In this document: one piece after another, positions 61,866-64,000 of the stretch
Numbering within the stretch: position 1 is the first letter of the stretch
How the letters are laid out: each line of letters begins with the position of its first letter
Assembly (NCBI RefSeq): GCF_001561955.1
Contig: NZ_CP014223.1
Coordinates: 1,178,001 to 1,242,000 of the forward strand
DNA: 64,000 nt
Reading direction: 5' to 3'
Origin: Anaerotignum propionicum DSM 1682
Lineage (GTDB): Bacteria > Bacillota > Clostridia > Lachnospirales > Anaerotignaceae
Notes under the pieces: model-generated
Told to the model about the DNA's origin: nothing
Databases searched by the model: none
What the model saw: only the letters and a program-made list of their open reading frames with translations
Made by a program: the position numbers and the translations under genes

Positions 61866-63658
61866 AGCAGTGGTTTGAAAATGCGAAAGTATCGAAAAAG
61901 TTGAGCATCGGGTTTCTTCTTACAGTGTTTTTAGGGCTTATTATTGGCATTGTTGGAATCGGAAACATGCTTAACATGCTCAGCCGCCAACAAAAAACTT
62001 ACGATCAGAATACATTGGGAATTGCCTATTCCACGGAGGCAGAAATTAGTTTTAAAGATGTTAGGACTTCCATAAGAGATCTTTATATTTACTACGATAT
62101 AAATAAACAGAAATACTGTAATGCGATTACAAATGAAATGAATGATATTCAGACGCAATTAGATCACTATGCAAGTAGAATTGCTAATGAGCAGGATCAA
62201 CAGAATTTTGATGTAGCTCAGCAGGCATTTAAAAACTATAAAAATGTTGTAGATGAAATTGTACAAGCTGCTAATAATGGAGATTCTAAGGATTCTATAT
62301 TGGTATTAATTAAAGAGGGTGCATCAGTTGGGAATGATACATCCAACGCATTTAATACACTTACAGAATATAATAATTTGGCAGCAAAAGAAAATTTGGA
62401 CAATGAAAAAACTACATCTTGGATTGCAATTATTTTGATGGCTGTGACGATTGTGATATCTGTGATTATAGCAATTCTTATGAGCAAATTTATATCCAAT
62501 ATAATCAGCAGGCCTATGCAGATGCTGGTTATGGTAGCTGAGCATTTAGAAATAGGAGATGTTGATGTTTACAATTTAATGTCTGAAGAGGATAAAAAGG
62601 TAAAATACCGAAAAGATGAAATTGGTAAGGTTGCATTAGCTTTTAATAAATTAATTCAGGCAAATATTGCGTTAAGTAAAGAGGCAGAAACGGTTGCCAC
62701 AGGTGACTTGACCACAACCGTAACGGTTCGCTGCGAAAAAGATATTATTGGCAAAGCGTTGCGAGATTTAGTTGAGAAACTTCATAGCCTAATTTCATCT
62801 GTAGCGATTACTTCCGAACAGGTTGACTTTGGTGCAAGGCAGGTTTCTGATGGAGCACAAGCCTTGTCTGCCGGCACCACAGAACAAGCAGCATCGTTAG
62901 AGGAGTTGACTTCTGCGGTTGCTAATATTTCTGAGCAGGCTGTAAATAATGCTGCCAGTGTGCAAAAAGCGGGTGAGTATGTAAATCAGGCTGGTAAAGG
63001 TGTTGTTTCCAGTAGTGAACAGATGGAGAAGTTGAACCATGCTATGAAGGAGATTGGGCAGTCTTCTTTGCAAATTTCTAAGATTACAAAATTGGTAGAG
63101 GATATAGCATTTCAGACAAATATTCTTGCATTGAATGCTGCGGTAGAAGCTGCTCGGGCAGGAAATGCGGGCAAAGGTTTTGCTGTTGTAGCGGATGAAG
63201 TCCGCAATCTTGCGGCGAAGTCGGCTGAAGCAGCGAAACAGACAGCAGATTTGATTCAGAGATCTACAATATTGGTATCCGAAGGGGAAGTACTTGCGGA
63301 TAAAACTGTGCAACTTTTAATCGATGTCTCAGAAAAAGCTGCTATGGTAGAAAACTCTATAATTGAAATAGAGTCTGCTTCATCATCTCAGGCAACTGCA
63401 ATTGAGCAGATTAACCAGGGACTCTCTCAGGTATCGGCCGTTATTCAGACAAATGCAGCAACTTCGGAAGAGAGCTCCGCTGCCAGTGAAGAGCTTGCGG
63501 CACAGGCACAAGTTTTGAAGCAAGAGATTACCCACTTTAAATTAACCAGAGAGAAAGAAAACTACAGCATAAGAGAAAATGAAACCGCTTTCTCCGAAAA
63601 TCAGGGTGAACAAACTGTTTATTTGAACCCCTCAATCAATGACTATGTAAAATATTAA
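61862..63658 (+). CDS. Methyl-accepting chemotaxis protein
   Basis: A 598-residue chemoreceptor. Transmembrane helix 1 (about 14-35), an extracytoplasmic four-helix-bundle sensor (about 36-185, MCP 4HB type), helix 2 (about 187-209), HAMP (about 210-280) and a cytoplasmic signalling domain. Its hairpin tip reads [20 protein letters not shown] near residue 417, followed by [20 protein letters not shown]. Glu/Gln-rich methylation helices flank the tip. AAAGAGGG lies before the ATG, which overlaps the stop of the small upstream ORF. The ligand is unknown. Confidence 0.95.
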   Translation: MKQWFENAKVSKKLSIGFLLTVFLGLIIGIVGIGNMLNMLSRQQKTYDQNTLGIAYSTEAEISFKDVRTSIRDLYIYYDINKQKYCNAITNEMNDIQTQLDHYASRIANEQDQQNFDVAQQAFKNYKNVVDEIVQAANNGDSKDSILVLIKEGASVGNDTSNAFNTLTEYNNLAAKENLDNEKTTSWIAIILMAVTIVISVIIAILMSKFISNIISRPMQMLVMVAEHLEIGDVDVYNLMSEEDKKVKYRKDEIGKVALAFNKLIQANIALSKEAETVATGDLTTTVTVRCEKDIIGKALRDLVEKLHSLISSVAITSEQVDFGARQVSDGAQALSAGTTEQAASLEELTSAVANISEQAVNNAASVQKAGEYVNQAGKGVVSSSEQMEKLNHAMKEIGQSSLQISKITKLVEDIAFQTNILALNAAVEAARAGNAGKGFAVVADEVRNLAAKSAEAAKQTADLIQRSTILVSEGEVLADKTVQLLIDVSEKAAMVENSIIEIESASSSQATAIEQINQGLSQVSAVIQTNAATSEESSAASEELAAQAQVLKQEITHFKLTREKENYSIRENETAFSENQGEQTVYLNPSINDYVKY

Positions 63659-63824
63659 AAATTGTGGTGTCAAATCTAAAGTTAGAGTCTTGAACGAAAC
63701 GAGGAAAAAGAGGGACAGAAATATCTTTTAGCAAATCAAATGAAAATAACAAAGCTGATTTGATGGAATAGGTTAATCATTTATTTAAAAGCCTTGATGA
63801 AGATTTAAAAATAGTGAGCGTTAA

Positions 63825-63855
63825 AACGCCCCTTTACAGTTTGTAAAGGGGCGTT
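63825..63855. terminator. Hairpin after the chemoreceptor gene
   Basis: AACGCCCCTTTAC and GTAAAGGGGCGTT form a perfect 13-bp stem around AGTTT. The T-run is on the minus-strand side, so it may mainly end a leftward transcript. Confidence 0.8.
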
Positions 63856-63880
63856 CAGTTTAACATTGAAAAATAGAATT

Positions 63881-63983
63881 AAACCGCAGTATACTTGATA
63901 CTGTGCAACTGCAATTAAGTATAATATAATACAATTTATTATATAACAACTGCTTTCAGTTTGTCAATTCGTGCGACATTTTT
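63881..63983 (-). repeat. Diverged copy of the hairpin-promoter repeat
   Basis: CGCAGTATACTTGATACTGTG (63885-63905) matches the arms of the 61.2-61.6 kb repeat. On the minus strand TTGACA (63967-63962), 18 bp, then TATAAT precedes it, as in the other copy. A transcript from there would cross the hairpin and stop at the 63825-63855 hairpin, giving an RNA of about 110 nt without an ORF. The element may continue past the window. Confidence 0.55.
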
Positions 63984-64000
63984 GTCGAAAAATCACGAAA

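Noticed and set aside
1-64000. tRNA, rRNA, CRISPR arrays or prophage genes
   Set aside because: No cloverleaf with a TTC-loop signature, no regularly spaced repeats and no phage or transposase genes were found by eye; a covariance-model scan would settle tRNAs.

Overview
The window is AT-rich chromosomal DNA from a spore-forming anaerobe of the class Clostridia. Several things point there: a split glycine decarboxylase P-protein, a MurE with the DNPR signature of meso-diaminopimelate peptidoglycan, a SpoVD-type PBP, late-sporulation (sigma-K-like) promoters in front of Cys-rich genes, a T-box valS leader, and strong AGGAGG ribosome sites. A Lachnospirales/Anaerotignum-like host is a guess from gene content only. 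No tRNA, rRNA, CRISPR array or transposase gene was seen.

Layout. 1-3.5 kb: end of a glycine cleavage operon (gcvPA truncated by the window edge, gcvPB, lpdA). 3.7-5.8 kb: two small minus-strand units (XRE regulator, GIY-YIG-like and DUF2087 proteins; thiamine-binding-like protein and HAD hydrolase). 6-14.6 kb: fumarase, an SLH-domain surface protein with a recent 288-bp internal duplication, malic enzyme, YaiI-family protein, LUD-domain protein, TrmH-family RNA methyltransferase and a DUF3892 protein. 15.1-23.8 kb: an aromatic amino acid operon (aroF-tyrA-aroB-aroA-aroC-pheA-aroQ-aminotransferase) headed by what looks like a complete ribosome-mediated attenuator: sigma-A promoter, 22-codon leader peptide rich in Tyr and Phe, antiterminator and terminator. 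24-37.9 kb: a division and cell-wall (dcw) cluster, mraZ-rsmH-ftsL-pbp-spoVD-murE-murF-mraY-murD-ftsW, with a 10-bp-periodic MraZ operator on its promoter.

38-51.3 kb: a CheW protein with an inserted zinc-binding CZB domain, T-box-controlled valS, a 38-cysteine putative spore-surface protein, glyA, a PHP phosphoesterase, a YerC/TrpR-like regulator, pcrA and ligA. 51.5-53.8 kb: an ABC permease/ATPase pair and two very small Cys-rich genes behind a close match to a sigma-K promoter. 54.3-64 kb: signalling genes, namely an Hpt protein, a REC-GGDEF(degenerate)-EAL-PAS protein, an agr quorum-sensing locus (agrD-agrB convergent with agrA-agrC) and a methyl-accepting chemotaxis protein translationally coupled to a 42-residue ORF. 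The intergenic region before the chemoreceptor carries a 28-bp perfect inverted repeat whose arms are themselves hairpins, with a diverged third copy at the window end.

The most notable items are the Tyr/Phe leader-peptide attenuator, the two Cys-rich mini-genes with their sporulation-type promoter, the agr locus with a readable autoinducer core and LytTR-type direct repeats, and the hidden 42-residue ORF coupled to the chemoreceptor.
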